Assembly: GCA_035559795.1 (NCBI GenBank) | Contig: DATMAR010000003.1 | Location: forward strand, 558,001 to 622,000 | Source of the DNA: Fimbriimonadales bacterium | Lineage (GTDB): Bacteria; Armatimonadota; Fimbriimonadia; Fimbriimonadales; ATM1 | Direction of reading: 5' to 3' | Length of the DNA stretch: 64,000 bases | Part shown: positions 36,153 through 44,982 of the stretch, one piece after another | How positions within the stretch are numbered: the first letter of the stretch is position 1 | Layout: each line of letters begins with the position of its first letter | Program-made: the position numbers and the translations under genes | The notes under the pieces: generated by a model | What the model was told of the DNA's origin: nothing | What the model saw: the letters and a program-made list of their open reading frames with translations, nothing else | Databases searched by the model: none

Positions 36153-37538
36153 GTGTCTGAATTAATTGTCCCTAAACAAAAGGGTCTGGAAGTTTGTCGT
36201 GTTTCAGAAAATTCCCCGGCAGCAAGGGGAGGGGTTTTAGCCGGGGATGTAATTATAAAAGTCAACGACAAGCCCATAAAAGACGTCATCGATTTTCGCT
36301 ACCTCTCTTCGGAAAAACATGTGCGCATCGGCCTTTTGAGAAATGGGAAGTACCTTCTAAAAAACATCGAACGAGATTGGGGGGAAGAGTTCGGTATCGA
36401 ATTTCGCTTCGAGGTTTCGGATGGAATTCACACATGCAATAACAAATGTGTTTTTTGTTTTATTCACCAAATGCCCAAAGGCATGCGCAAAAGTTTATAT
36501 TTGATGGACGATGATTATCGCCTTAGTTTTTTGCACGGAAATTACGTAACGCTCACGAACATGAGCGAGAAGGAATTCGAAAGATTAAAATCCCAAAAGA
36601 TTTCACCCTTATACGTGAGCGTTCATGCAACGGATCCGAGATTGCGTGGTTTTTTATTAGGGAAAAACGAACCTCAGCCCATTCTTCCTCGCTTGAACGA
36701 TTTGCATTCTCATGGAATCGACGTACATTGCCAGATTGTATTATGCCCAGGAATCAACGATGGAACTGCCTTAGAAAAAACGATACAAGACTTAGCGTCG
36801 CTTCATCCAAGAATGTCGAAAATGAGGGGGGGCGTTCTGAGTGTAGCGATAGTTCCGGTGGGACTGAGCAAATATCGGCATAATTTGTATCCTATCAGAG
36901 CGGTAACTTACGAAGAGGCGCAAAAATTGTTGAAGCAAACGGCAAAATGGCATAGACGTTTCCGTTCGGAATTGGGCACGAGGTTCGTTTTTCCCTCAGA
37001 CGAATGGTTTTTTCTCGCAAAAAGGAGCGTGCCTTCCCGGAAATGGTACGAGGATTTTCCCCAACTCGAAGACGGCGTGGGCACGTGCAGATTGTTTTTG
37101 GATGAAGCCCAAAGAGGCCTCGCGAACTTGGCTCGTAAATCATCGAAGAAAAATATAGAACCCAAGATGCGTCTTACGTTGATCACCGGCGCTTTAGCGG
37201 GGGGGATTATCGAATGGTTCGCAGAGGAACTTTCTCGATGGACGAATTACGATGCGGATGTATGCGTGGTAAAGAATCACTTTTTCGGCGAAGGAATTAC
37301 TGTTGCAGGGCTGCTAACGGGTCGTGACATCATTTCGACACTTCGAAATTACCCCCCCGAAAAGAAAGCGAGGGGAATTGTTCTTGTTCCAGATATCGCT
37401 TTGAAAGATGAGATGCTCTTTCTCGACGATTTGACGATTCATGATGTTCGTGCAGAAACCGGATTGGACGTTCGCGTCTGTCCTTCGAGAGCAAGAAATT
37501 TTTTTAGTTGGTACGAAAATTCACTAAAAGCAGCGTAA
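36153..37538 (+). CDS. PDZ-radical SAM-DUF512 protein
   Basis: 461 residues. A PDZ-like domain (about 10-70, PAARGGVLAGDVIIKVND) is followed by a radical-SAM-like region with CNNKCVFCF, then the DUF512 domain in the C-terminal half (GLSKYRHNLYPIRA, then a Rossmann-like segment around LITGALAGGIIEWFAEEL). The family is widespread in anaerobes and in cyanobacteria, and its reaction is unknown. The start is GTG 36153, 18 bases after the upstream stop. Confidence 0.88.
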   Translation: MSELIVPKQKGLEVCRVSENSPAARGGVLAGDVIIKVNDKPIKDVIDFRYLSSEKHVRIGLLRNGKYLLKNIERDWGEEFGIEFRFEVSDGIHTCNNKCVFCFIHQMPKGMRKSLYLMDDDYRLSFLHGNYVTLTNMSEKEFERLKSQKISPLYVSVHATDPRLRGFLLGKNEPQPILPRLNDLHSHGIDVHCQIVLCPGINDGTALEKTIQDLASLHPRMSKMRGGVLSVAIVPVGLSKYRHNLYPIRAVTYEEAQKLLKQTAKWHRRFRSELGTRFVFPSDEWFFLAKRSVPSRKWYEDFPQLEDGVGTCRLFLDEAQRGLANLARKSSKKNIEPKMRLTLITGALAGGIIEWFAEELSRWTNYDADVCVVKNHFFGEGITVAGLLTGRDIISTLRNYPPEKKARGIVLVPDIALKDEMLFLDDLTIHDVRAETGLDVRVCPSRARNFFSWYENSLKAA

Positions 37539-37710
37539 GTTGCGACTTCCGAAGAGTCGTCTTGCAAGCCTTATGTACTATAAATATCGCACATTAACCA
37601 AAAACCTAAAACCATTGACCTCGAGAACCTAAAGCAGGAGGACTATAACCCTATCCCTTAGCTCCAGAATTTAAAAAACACTGATTATAAGTTCGATTTG
37701 ACCAAAAACC

Positions 37711-37749
37711 GGTTTCCCTTACGTAGCAAGAACCTTTAAAAGTGGGGAG
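37711..37749 (+). repeat. Intergenic hairpin repeat, diverged copy
   Basis: GGTTTCCCTTACGTAGCAAG is followed by AACCTTTAAAAGTGGGGAG. It aligns with 37843-37887 but has lost several stem pairs. Confidence 0.5.
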
Positions 37750-37842
37750 TTTATTCTTTTTAATTCGTAAATGTTCAGAAACACGGTCATTTTAAAAAAT
37801 TCACTAATGCTTTTAAAACTGGACCGGAATCGCCTAAAAAAC

Positions 37843-37887
37843 GGTTCCCCTTGCGAAGCAGGGGGAACCTTTAAGGAGGGGGTTTTT
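37843..37887 (+). repeat. Intergenic hairpin repeat, best copy
   Basis: GGTTCCCC and GGGGAACC arms are perfectly complementary, with an inner TGC-GAA-GCA stem-loop. TTTAAGGAGGGGGTTTTT follows. This looks like the intact form of the family found at 11306, 20912 and 37711. Confidence 0.7.
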
Positions 37888-37965
37888 CATCTAATGTTTA
37901 GGAAATACAAGCGGTGACCCACTTTCGTTCTCATTCTGAAAGAAAGTTTTTATGATCGAAATCGT

Positions 37966-38793
37966 TCACAGCGATAAAAATAAAGCGACGAAAGGGGCAG
38001 AAAAAATCCAGGAATCGCAGCGGTCGAGTATCCCCCCATGACCCGGTAGGAGATTCCCACTATCTTTAATTCCCCGCGTTCTCTTCCATGCACTTTCGAC
38101 GAAATCGCCAATCTGTCCGAAAATCCCCACAATCCCCCCCACCATAGCGCCCTTGAAAATTCCTATGTCGAAAATAGATCCAAAAAGAATTCCGATCATC
38201 AGCGACGTTATGAAATTAGCAACAGCGCCTTCCCATGTTTTCTGCGGAGAAATATTCGGAGCGATTTTCCTCTTCCCGTATTTACTCCCAATAAAGAACG
38301 AAGCGCTGTCCCCACCCCAAAGGCATAGGAAAAAAAGCATGAGCATCGAGCCACTCGTGATCGTAAAGGAATTAGAAGTGTTGGGTAAATCGTAAGCGCG
38401 AAGTTGGACGATATTGATAAAAGGCAAAAGAATCCATAATAACAACCGAATAAGCGCTCGTACCTCCCCCCCCTTCCATAGCGTATCTCCCATGGCAACC
38501 AAAATCAAGCCACCGCAGGCAACGGAACTCCATGTGATATTCGGCTCGCTCTTAGATAAAAATATCGCTATCGGAAATGCACCCAATGCAATCCATGTCA
38601 AAGGACTTTTCGAAAAACCCTCTGCTCGCATGAATTCCCATGTGCAAAGTACGGCAAGAACTGCACAGACCGTCTTTATAGGGATCAAAGAATTCGCAAG
38701 AGCAGCGTACGTGAGTATGGGTATGCCGATCGCCGACGTGACGATGCGCGCAAACGTCCTACCAGTAACGCCAACGACGCGGTTTTCATTCAT
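37966..38793 (-). CDS. cdsA: Phosphatidate cytidylyltransferase
   Basis: 275 residues with about eight membrane helices. The C-terminal CDS signature SAWKRTRGIKDSGNLLPGHGGILDRCDS and GGDSASFFIGSKYGKRKIAP with KTWEGA are present in order. It makes CDP-diacylglycerol from phosphatidate and CTP in the inner membrane. It starts with an 8-base overlap with the LuxR-type regulator gene. Confidence 0.95.
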   Translation of the reverse strand: MNENRVVGVTGRTFARIVTSAIGIPILTYAALANSLIPIKTVCAVLAVLCTWEFMRAEGFSKSPLTWIALGAFPIAIFLSKSEPNITWSSVACGGLILVAMGDTLWKGGEVRALIRLLLWILLPFINIVQLRAYDLPNTSNSFTITSGSMLMLFFLCLWGGDSASFFIGSKYGKRKIAPNISPQKTWEGAVANFITSLMIGILFGSIFDIGIFKGAMVGGIVGIFGQIGDFVESAWKRTRGIKDSGNLLPGHGGILDRCDSWIFSAPFVALFLSL

Positions 38794-39418
38794 CGAGTAA
38801 ACCCAGCTTCCAAAGCGCGATTTGAACGCGATTCGTCAAACCCAACTTCTTGAGTATTTTACTCACGATGTTTTTTATGCTTTGTTCGCTGAGGTTCAAC
38901 TCTTGAGCGATGTCCCGATTCGATGCGCCTTTTGCGATATGATCTGCTATTTCGTTTTCACGCGGGGAAAGAGCAATCCCTCGGCGTCGTCTTTGTTCTT
39001 TTCGAACGAGAATGGGCTGTCGCCATTGCTTTCCTAATGCTATCGTCTTCACAGCTTCTAACAGAACTTTCGAACTTTGAGTTCTGAATACGACGGGCGC
39101 ATGTTCATGGCTTAGAAGTGGAAAAAGGTCGTCAGGCTTGTCTGCAAGAAAAAGCAGCCTTTGTTTCTCGAAGGCTTTTTTCGACGCGCCCCCCGAACGA
39201 TCTTCCATCTTCTTCAAAAACTCTGCGTCGAGAATGAGAAGATGCGATTTGGGCTTTTCGATAAAAGCCTTCAATTCATCAGGGCGAGTGAGGATTGTCG
39301 TAACCTCGTACCCTTCCTGTTCTAAGGCACGGGAAATCAACTCTGCCGAGAGGTGCTGGTCCGCTATCGCGATTGTGGTTTTTTCGGGTAAAAGCACCCT
39401 TTTTTCATGTGGTTTCAT
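38786..39418 (-). CDS. LuxR/NarL-type regulator with degenerate receiver domain
   Basis: 210 residues. The C-terminus is a LuxR helix-turn-helix (LSPRENEIADHIAKGASNRDIA, then SEQSIKNIVSKILKKLGL). The N-terminal half folds like a receiver (TIAIADQHLSAELIS, LLILDAEF) and keeps a candidate phosphorylated Asp. The conserved Lys near the fifth strand is replaced (APVVFRTQSS), so normal phosphorylation is doubtful. ATG 39418 matches the domain start; the frame is open to 39574. No histidine kinase is adjacent. It overlaps cdsA. Confidence 0.85.
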   Translation of the reverse strand: MKPHEKRVLLPEKTTIAIADQHLSAELISRALEQEGYEVTTILTRPDELKAFIEKPKSHLLILDAEFLKKMEDRSGGASKKAFEKQRLLFLADKPDDLFPLLSHEHAPVVFRTQSSKVLLEAVKTIALGKQWRQPILVRKEQRRRRGIALSPRENEIADHIAKGASNRDIAQELNLSEQSIKNIVSKILKKLGLTNRVQIALWKLGLLDE

Positions 39419-39501
39419 TTCAAAGCCAATAAAGGTAAATGTTTTGCCAATAAACGAATAGTCTTTTTGACTAACAGACGAGTAATATACCGGATCACAC
39501 C

Positions 39502-40143
39502 TTAATCTTTCAAATATTGAGCAATTTTCTTCTTCACCCTTTGAAGCGCATTGTCGATACTCTTCGGACCGCATCGCAACTCAAGGGATATTTCCTCGTA
39601 CGACTTCCCTTCTAAATAGCATTTTAAGACTTTTGCCTCCAAGAAACTTAAAAGATTAGGCACAGTTTCGAGAGGGAGTTTTCGATTCACGACTGTCTCT
39701 TCGAGATTCATGCACGAATCATCGGTAAGCACATCCACTAAAGCGCTGTTGCTGTCATCGGATAACGTTTGATGGAGAGATACGTAGCCATTCAAGAAAA
39801 TATGTTTTTGCCTATTCGCTGTTTTTATGGCTGTGATAATTTGACGAGTTATACAAAGTTCGGCAAAGGGACGGAACTTAGAACGCCGCTCGCTCCGAAA
39901 ATCACATATCGCTTTGAAAAGACCTATCATGCCTTCTTGGATGACATCTTCTTGGTCTGCTCCGAGAAGATAAAAAGTGCGTGCCTTGTTTTCGATTAGG
40001 GGACGATATCTTAAAAGAAGGCATTCCACCGCGCGCTCGTCTCCACGCTTCGCTCTTTGAACAGCCTCTTCGTCGGAAATTCCCCAAAGTTGTGGGAGTT
40101 CATCCGACAACACGAAAGCGGCAATCCTTTCACTTGCCCCCAC
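39502..40143 (-). CDS. SigH-like sigma-70 family factor
   Basis: 213 residues. Region 2 reads DQEDVIQEGMIGLFKAICDF and region 4 is a helix-turn-helix (EISLELRCGPKSIDNALQRVKKK). The layout resembles Bacillus SigH: short, with no region 1.1 or 3. The start is GTG 40143, with GGAGGT 5 bases upstream. Its own promoter has a TTGACA. The downstream regulator gene begins about 80 bases later, so the two may be cotranscribed with cdsA. Confidence 0.9.
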   Translation of the reverse strand: MGASERIAAFVLSDELPQLWGISDEEAVQRAKRGDERAVECLLLRYRPLIENKARTFYLLGADQEDVIQEGMIGLFKAICDFRSERRSKFRPFAELCITRQIITAIKTANRQKHIFLNGYVSLHQTLSDDSNSALVDVLTDDSCMNLEETVVNRKLPLETVPNLLSFLEAKVLKCYLEGKSYEEISLELRCGPKSIDNALQRVKKKIAQYLKD

Positions 40144-40209
40144 AATGCACCTCCAAATCGTTGCAAAAAAATTCGAGTCTAAAAAGACCCGAGAAAACAA
40201 TTTATAAAG

Positions 40210-40240
40210 AGTATAGAGGAACAGGATTCGTGATTGTCAA
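40210..40240 (-). promoter_or_regulatory. Promoter of the sigma factor gene
   Basis: On the minus strand a perfect TTGACA (40235-40240) is followed 19 bases later by TATACT (40210-40215), about 67 bases before the GTG start. The spacer is longer than the 17 optimum. Confidence 0.5.
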
Positions 40241-40285
40241 GGGTTTTGGAAAAAAGTCGGAGCGCTACGACGAATAATAGAAAAT

Positions 40286-40294
40286 TTATCCACA
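40286..40294 (+). promoter_or_regulatory. Perfect DnaA-box sequence
   Basis: TTATCCACA matches the consensus exactly. It lies upstream of the sigma promoter, in the gap before the PKD-type gene. There is no second close box, so it is not an origin by itself. Confidence 0.4.
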
Positions 40295-40407
40295 ACTTTC
40301 CCACATTTTTTTAGATTTGTCTTTTTCTTTGGTCTAACCCGTTGTCGGAGGAAAAAATCGAAACACTTTTTGCAAATTACTCTTTCTTATTGGTTGACAA
40401 TTGATGT

Positions 40408-41232
40408 TTATGGGTTGACAACGACCGTGATCGTCCCTGTCCAGGGTTGCTTTAAACCGAACATGTCGCGAATTGTGCAGGTAATCGTGAACTCTCCCGG
40501 TATGCGGAATTTCCGATAAATGACTTGCCCGATAGCTTCTTCTTGAAGACCGTCTCTTGCATCGAAATCCCACACGTATTCCAGAATGCTGTATCCAGCC
40601 TCTGCAGTCGCATAGAGTTGAACCTCTTGTCCGCGTCCTAAATTTAATTCTCTGAAGGGTAGAGAACCCTGGATGGGAGTTTGGTCGGTGAGCACACGAA
40701 TTTCTCCCACGTAAAACGTGGAACGCCCATCACCGCTGATGTAAATCGCCGAAAGAATTTGATTCGTTTTCGAAAAGCCGGGAATTTTTTGTAAGGGAAT
40801 TCCTACACGTCGCCAGCGGTCTGTGTATGTCGTTCCCGAAGCTATGGGGAGAATGACCTCTGAGAGTTTTCCGTCCGTTGTCTTTAGAACGAGCCTGACA
40901 TTTTCCATTTGTCGCACCTTGGATTCACCGCCAGGCGCAACCCCTATGACATACACACTCAAACCCAAAAGGTTTTCAGGGCTTTTAGAGGCTTCCGCCA
41001 ACGAAATCGGATTTGGTAATTCGATAAGTCCGCCCTGGTAAAAATTCGTCGTGACGATTTTCAGCGAGCGACCACCGATAAGCGAAACATCACCGGAGTC
41101 TTCGATGCTCCCACTTCCCCATGGTGAGAGCTTCAGCCCGTTTTGGGATATGGGTGTCCCATTGTAAATGTTGATGTCCACTTGCTGGAATCCAGAACTG
41201 AACAGTAAGACTCCTAATGCGAATCCGAACAT
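40408..41232 (-). CDS. Secreted protein with PKD-like domain
   Basis: About 274 residues. A signal peptide (MFGFALGVLLFSSGFQQ) precedes a ~170-residue beta-rich domain and a C-terminal PKD-like domain (YVWDFDARDG, then FTITCTIRDMFG). PKD-type domains mediate protein or sugar contacts outside the cell. GGAGG precedes ATG 41232; the frame extends to 41271 without support. The role is unknown. Confidence 0.8.
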   Translation of the reverse strand: MFGFALGVLLFSSGFQQVDINIYNGTPISQNGLKLSPWGSGSIEDSGDVSLIGGRSLKIVTTNFYQGGLIELPNPISLAEASKSPENLLGLSVYVIGVAPGGESKVRQMENVRLVLKTTDGKLSEVILPIASGTTYTDRWRRVGIPLQKIPGFSKTNQILSAIYISGDGRSTFYVGEIRVLTDQTPIQGSLPFRELNLGRGQEVQLYATAEAGYSILEYVWDFDARDGLQEEAIGQVIYRKFRIPGEFTITCTIRDMFGLKQPWTGTITVVVNP

Positions 41233-41304
41233 TTGTTTTGCCTCCGTTTGTGAACTGCCATTTTTACACAATGTGCTTTCTCTTTACATGGTCCTTTTTA
41301 TTTT

Positions 41305-42078
41305 TCACGTGATGTCCTTCCAGAACACACGCTCGATATGCGTGGCTGTTCCATCCTCAGCGACTTCGATAACCACGCCATTGATGATTCCGGCGCCAGA
41401 CGCTGGTTCGAACTTTTCTGGCATAAGGGTGAGGAACCGTTTGAGCACCTTTTCGCGCTCCATGCCGATTACGGACTCCTGTGCGCCGCACATTCCCACG
41501 TCGGTGATGTAGGCGGTTCTTCCATTTAAGATCCGTTCGTCAGCAGTTTGAACATGGGTATGCGTGCCTACGACGGCGCTGGCTCTATCGCTCATATACC
41601 ATGCGAAAGCGTTTTTTTCAGAAGTCGCTTCTGCATGGAAATCTATCAGAATCGTCGTCATTCCGAGGTCACGAATCAGACGATCGGCAGTTCGAAATGG
41701 GTCATCGTATTCCGCCATGAAAATCCTGCCGCAGAGATTGATTACCCCTAACTGGTGGTCTCCTTTGGTTAGGGTCATCCAGCCTTTTCCGGGAGCATCA
41801 GAGGGAAAATTGGCTGGGCGAATAACGCAGGTCGTCTGGTCGAGATAGGGGGTGATTTCCTTTTTCGCGAAGGCATGATTTCCGAGAGTTATGCCGTCAA
41901 TTCCCCAACCGAGCATCTCATCGGCGAGTTCAGGGGTGATTCCGATCCCCGCAGCCGCATTCTCGCCATTGGCAAGTACGAAATCGGGTTTATAAGTTTC
42001 TTTTAGTGAGGGCAAACATTGCTGAACACACCTCCTCCCCACCCTTCCTACGATATCTCCGAGAAACAGTATCCGCAC
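41305..42078 (-). CDS. ymdB: YmdB-type metallophosphoesterase
   Basis: 257 residues. It starts RILFLGDIVGRVGRR and contains ANGENAAAGIGIT, TLGNHAF and GTHTHVQTADERIL, the family pattern of YmdB, a cyclic-nucleotide phosphodiesterase that forms dimers or tetramers. The motif after the metal-binding His reads GNHAFAKKEI, where relatives have GNHTWDNKEI. In Bacillus this protein affects biofilm and motility decisions. Confidence 0.93.
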   Translation of the reverse strand: MRILFLGDIVGRVGRRCVQQCLPSLKETYKPDFVLANGENAAAGIGITPELADEMLGWGIDGITLGNHAFAKKEITPYLDQTTCVIRPANFPSDAPGKGWMTLTKGDHQLGVINLCGRIFMAEYDDPFRTADRLIRDLGMTTILIDFHAEATSEKNAFAWYMSDRASAVVGTHTHVQTADERILNGRTAYITDVGMCGAQESVIGMEREKVLKRFLTLMPEKFEPASGAGIINGVVIEVAEDGTATHIERVFWKDIT

Positions 42079-42208
42079 GCTTTCGATAGTAGCACGAGAC
42101 TTAGAAATTATTGGTGCTAAACAGAGTTATTTGACTCGACAGTTTCTGCCGTAACTGGCCTTACAAGTGGGGGACATGTCCCATGCAGCCAAGCACTTGC
42201 GATTCGTA

Positions 42209-43150
42209 TTAGCGGTTTTTAAACGTCCTTAGACGAGGCAAAAATACATTTCTGAATTTGAGTAATTCTTGAATCGCCCAGGCTCGGATTTCGTCTAATT
42301 TTTCTACTTCATCAATCGAGCCATCTCGATAAATTGCAATTCGTGAGGCACGACGTTCATCCAATCTTTCCCAATCTAAAGATTCTCCCAGTTCGCTTTC
42401 GATGCTTTGTTTTTGCTCATAAAGCCAATCGAATAATTTTTTGTTTTCATCGGTTTCGCCCATGTCAAGATATAATTCTACTCGCACCCGCCCCCCGTAT
42501 GAAAACGCTACTGCATAGGTTATTCCAGAAAAACCAGTTGGAAAAGCGTACCAACTTTGTGGCTGGGCTATTCTCGCTTTCGTGAATGAGTGCTTGGTTC
42601 TTAATTCGTCAATCAGCGACTGGAAAAATGCACGATATGCTTCCCCTCTTGCGGATGGGGTTTCTTTTCGACCTTCTTTTTTGGATTTGCGCCATTCATT
42701 GGGAAAAACAATCGGCTTGAAGTTGTAAGCCGGCTTAGAATCATCAATTTTGAATACTTCAATCTCGATGGCGAAAAACTGCGTGTCAGTATCGGTACGC
42801 TGATTCAACCACTCGATAGTTTGTCGATGTTCATCGCGCACGTTTTCAGAAATCCAGATTACTTTCGATGCGTCAAACCCTGCGGCATAGGTCAACATTT
42901 TTCCTAAGTGGTCGAAGTCGGTATCTCCGAATTGATTTTCAATGATAACAAGATGTCCTGTGCTTAAGTCTTTCGCAAGAATATCGAGGGAAAAATTACC
43001 GACGCTGGATTCTTGCTCAACCAATTCTAAGTCCATACCAACGGCTTCGCCGAGTTTATCCAAATTTTTCGCGAGCCAGGGCGTGAAATTGTAGGCTTCA
43101 TGCTGCCAAATTTCTCTGATATTGAGTTTCTTGATTTGTCCAAATTCCAT
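42209..43150 (-). CDS. DUF4268-type nuclease-like protein
   Basis: 313 residues. The N-terminal half has a restriction-endonuclease-like core (FSLDILAKDLSTGHLVIIENQ, then DHLGKMLTYAAG); the third catalytic position reads ENQ rather than ExK. The C-terminal half is a DUF4268 domain. Such proteins are common as lone genes and may act in restriction or repair. No methyltransferase or specificity gene is next to it. Codon use and flanks give no clear sign of recent transfer. Confidence 0.8.
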   Translation of the reverse strand: MEFGQIKKLNIREIWQHEAYNFTPWLAKNLDKLGEAVGMDLELVEQESSVGNFSLDILAKDLSTGHLVIIENQFGDTDFDHLGKMLTYAAGFDASKVIWISENVRDEHRQTIEWLNQRTDTDTQFFAIEIEVFKIDDSKPAYNFKPIVFPNEWRKSKKEGRKETPSARGEAYRAFFQSLIDELRTKHSFTKARIAQPQSWYAFPTGFSGITYAVAFSYGGRVRVELYLDMGETDENKKLFDWLYEQKQSIESELGESLDWERLDERRASRIAIYRDGSIDEVEKLDEIRAWAIQELLKFRNVFLPRLRTFKNR

Positions 43151-43403
43151 AGCGAGTCATTCCTATTTTTTAGTTTATTATTTATCAGAAGAAGATCACT
43201 TTAGGTATTCCCATGGCGTCGATCCAACACATCAAACACCATCTGTGGTCTTAAGTCCCGGCTGTCTGGTTGATGGAGTTCTTCGAAGATTTTACCTTAT
43301 CCCAACCTTGTGCAGGCTCAAGCCATGAGCCGAACTCGTTACCTTACAATGGTGGCCTTGCTTGAGGGATCGTCGTTCTTATTATCCACTCGTTGCCCTA
43401 TTC

Positions 43404-44972
43404 TTATTGCTTACTCAATACAATTTCTTTTGCGCGGTGGAGGCGTTCGAGGATGCGGGTGGGGCCTAGGAGTGCCATGAGTTCGAAAAGACCTGGTCCA
43501 TAGGTGCGTCCTGTAAGTGCAACTCTGGTGGGGTGAATTGCCAAACTTCTTTTTTCTAAGCCGAGTTTTTCTGTGGCTTCTGTGATTGCCTTTTCGCAAT
43601 CTTCCACCGTTAACGAAGTTTTGACTTCTGACGAAGTTTTGAGTTCGGTTAGGGTTTTATCTGCTTGCGTGGTTTCTTCTCGAGTGATTTTCTTTTCGAA
43701 ATACGCAATCAAGAAATCGAAAAGTTTTAGCACGTATTCTTGTGAGAACCATTTTTCCACTGCGGCGGGATCGAGTTCGGGTTCTTCCTCGAAAAAGAAA
43801 GCGCATGCCGATGCAAATTCGGAAAGAAGTTTTACGCGTTCTTGTTCCAAAACTAACGCTTTGGTTACATATTCTTCTGGGAATTTTTCGAGTGCCTCAT
43901 GGAAGATTTTTCTTTTCGGAGAAGAAAGGTATTCTTGATTTTTCGTCGTTGCATCATATTCTTTTACCGTGCGATACAATTCTTGGGGGGATAGTTGTCG
44001 AATGTAATGTCCATTCATCCACTGAAGTTTCGTGATATCGAAGATTCCCGGCGAAGGTTGGATGCCTTCGAGAGAAAACAACTCTTCCATTTCTCGGAGG
44101 GTCATCAATTCTCTTTCCCCCCCCGGAGACCAGCCTATCAGCGCAATGAAATTCACGACGGCTTGCGGCAGATATCCTTTTTCGCGAAACTCCAAGCATG
44201 CAACATCGCCGTGGCGTTTGCTCAACTTTGCGCCGTCGGGACCTTTGATGATCGGTGCGTGCGCGAAAACTGGCAGTTCCCAGTCCATTGCCCGATAGAG
44301 AACGACATGTTTCGGTGTGGAACTAATCCATTCATCACCGCGAATGACATGCGAGATTTTTTGATAATGGTCGTCCACCACATTGGCGAGGTGATATGTG
44401 GGCCAGCCGTCGCTTTTCAGAAGGATTTGGTCGTCAATGAGTGATGCTTCATATTCCACCAAGCCCCGGACAGCATCTTCGAAGGCGATAGTGCCTTCGG
44501 TCGGCATCGCCAATCTAATGACGTAGGGCATCCCGCTTTGTTCGAGTTTTTCGATTTCGCTTTGTTTTTTCCAGCGACAGCGGCGGTCGTACATCGTGGG
44601 GAGTTTGTTAATGCGTTGGTATTCGCGCATTTTCTCGAGTTCTTCTGGGGTGCAGAAACATTTATAAGCCGCCCCCCGTCGAAGAAGTTCTTGGCAAACT
44701 TTGTGATAGAGTTCTAATCGCTGGCTTTGAAAATAGGGTCCGTATTCTCCGCCTTTTTCTGGACCTTCGTCCCAATCGAGTTTTAGCCACCGCAAACTTT
44801 CGAGAATTTCTTCGACCGCTCCTTCTACTTTTCGAGTTTGGTCGGTGTCTTCGATGCGCAGGATGAATTTGCCCTTGTATCTTCTCGCCATGAGATAGTT
44901 GTACAGCGCAGTTCGAATGTTTCCGACATGTGGGCTTCCCGTTGGGGAGGGAGCGTAGCGTACGCGCACCAT
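43404..44972 (-). CDS. gltX: Glutamyl-tRNA synthetase
   Basis: 522 residues. The class I signature APSPTGSPHVGNIRTAL is at the start, and KLSKRHG (the KMSKS equivalent) is near residue 245. The anticodon-binding domain follows. It charges tRNA-Glu and, if no GlnRS exists, perhaps tRNA-Gln. A Glu/Thr-rich loop (ITREETTQADKTLTELKTSS) sits in the C-terminal half. It starts 10 bases after the protease gene stop. Confidence 0.96.
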   Translation of the reverse strand: MVRVRYAPSPTGSPHVGNIRTALYNYLMARRYKGKFILRIEDTDQTRKVEGAVEEILESLRWLKLDWDEGPEKGGEYGPYFQSQRLELYHKVCQELLRRGAAYKCFCTPEELEKMREYQRINKLPTMYDRRCRWKKQSEIEKLEQSGMPYVIRLAMPTEGTIAFEDAVRGLVEYEASLIDDQILLKSDGWPTYHLANVVDDHYQKISHVIRGDEWISSTPKHVVLYRAMDWELPVFAHAPIIKGPDGAKLSKRHGDVACLEFREKGYLPQAVVNFIALIGWSPGGERELMTLREMEELFSLEGIQPSPGIFDITKLQWMNGHYIRQLSPQELYRTVKEYDATTKNQEYLSSPKRKIFHEALEKFPEEYVTKALVLEQERVKLLSEFASACAFFFEEEPELDPAAVEKWFSQEYVLKLFDFLIAYFEKKITREETTQADKTLTELKTSSEVKTSLTVEDCEKAITEATEKLGLEKRSLAIHPTRVALTGRTYGPGLFELMALLGPTRILERLHRAKEIVLSKQ

Positions 44973-44982
44973 TTTACAGAAG

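Larger units (their letters stand above)
37539..37965. other. Convergent gap holding two hairpin repeats
   Basis: No gene is supported. The 427 bases are A/T-rich and contain two copies of the intergenic hairpin family (37711-37749 and 37843-37887). The latter has a T run on the + strand and could end transcription from 37538. No other structure is clear. Confidence 0.55.

Noticed and set aside
37950-38132. Short minus-strand open frame in the cdsA 3' region
   Set aside because: It is a shadow of cdsA in another frame.
40286-40294. Replication origin at the perfect DnaA box
   Set aside because: Only one box is present and no AT-rich unwinding element is obvious.
43151-43403. Gap between the DUF4268 gene and gltX searched for RNA genes
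   Set aside because: No tRNA-like fold or hairpin stands out.
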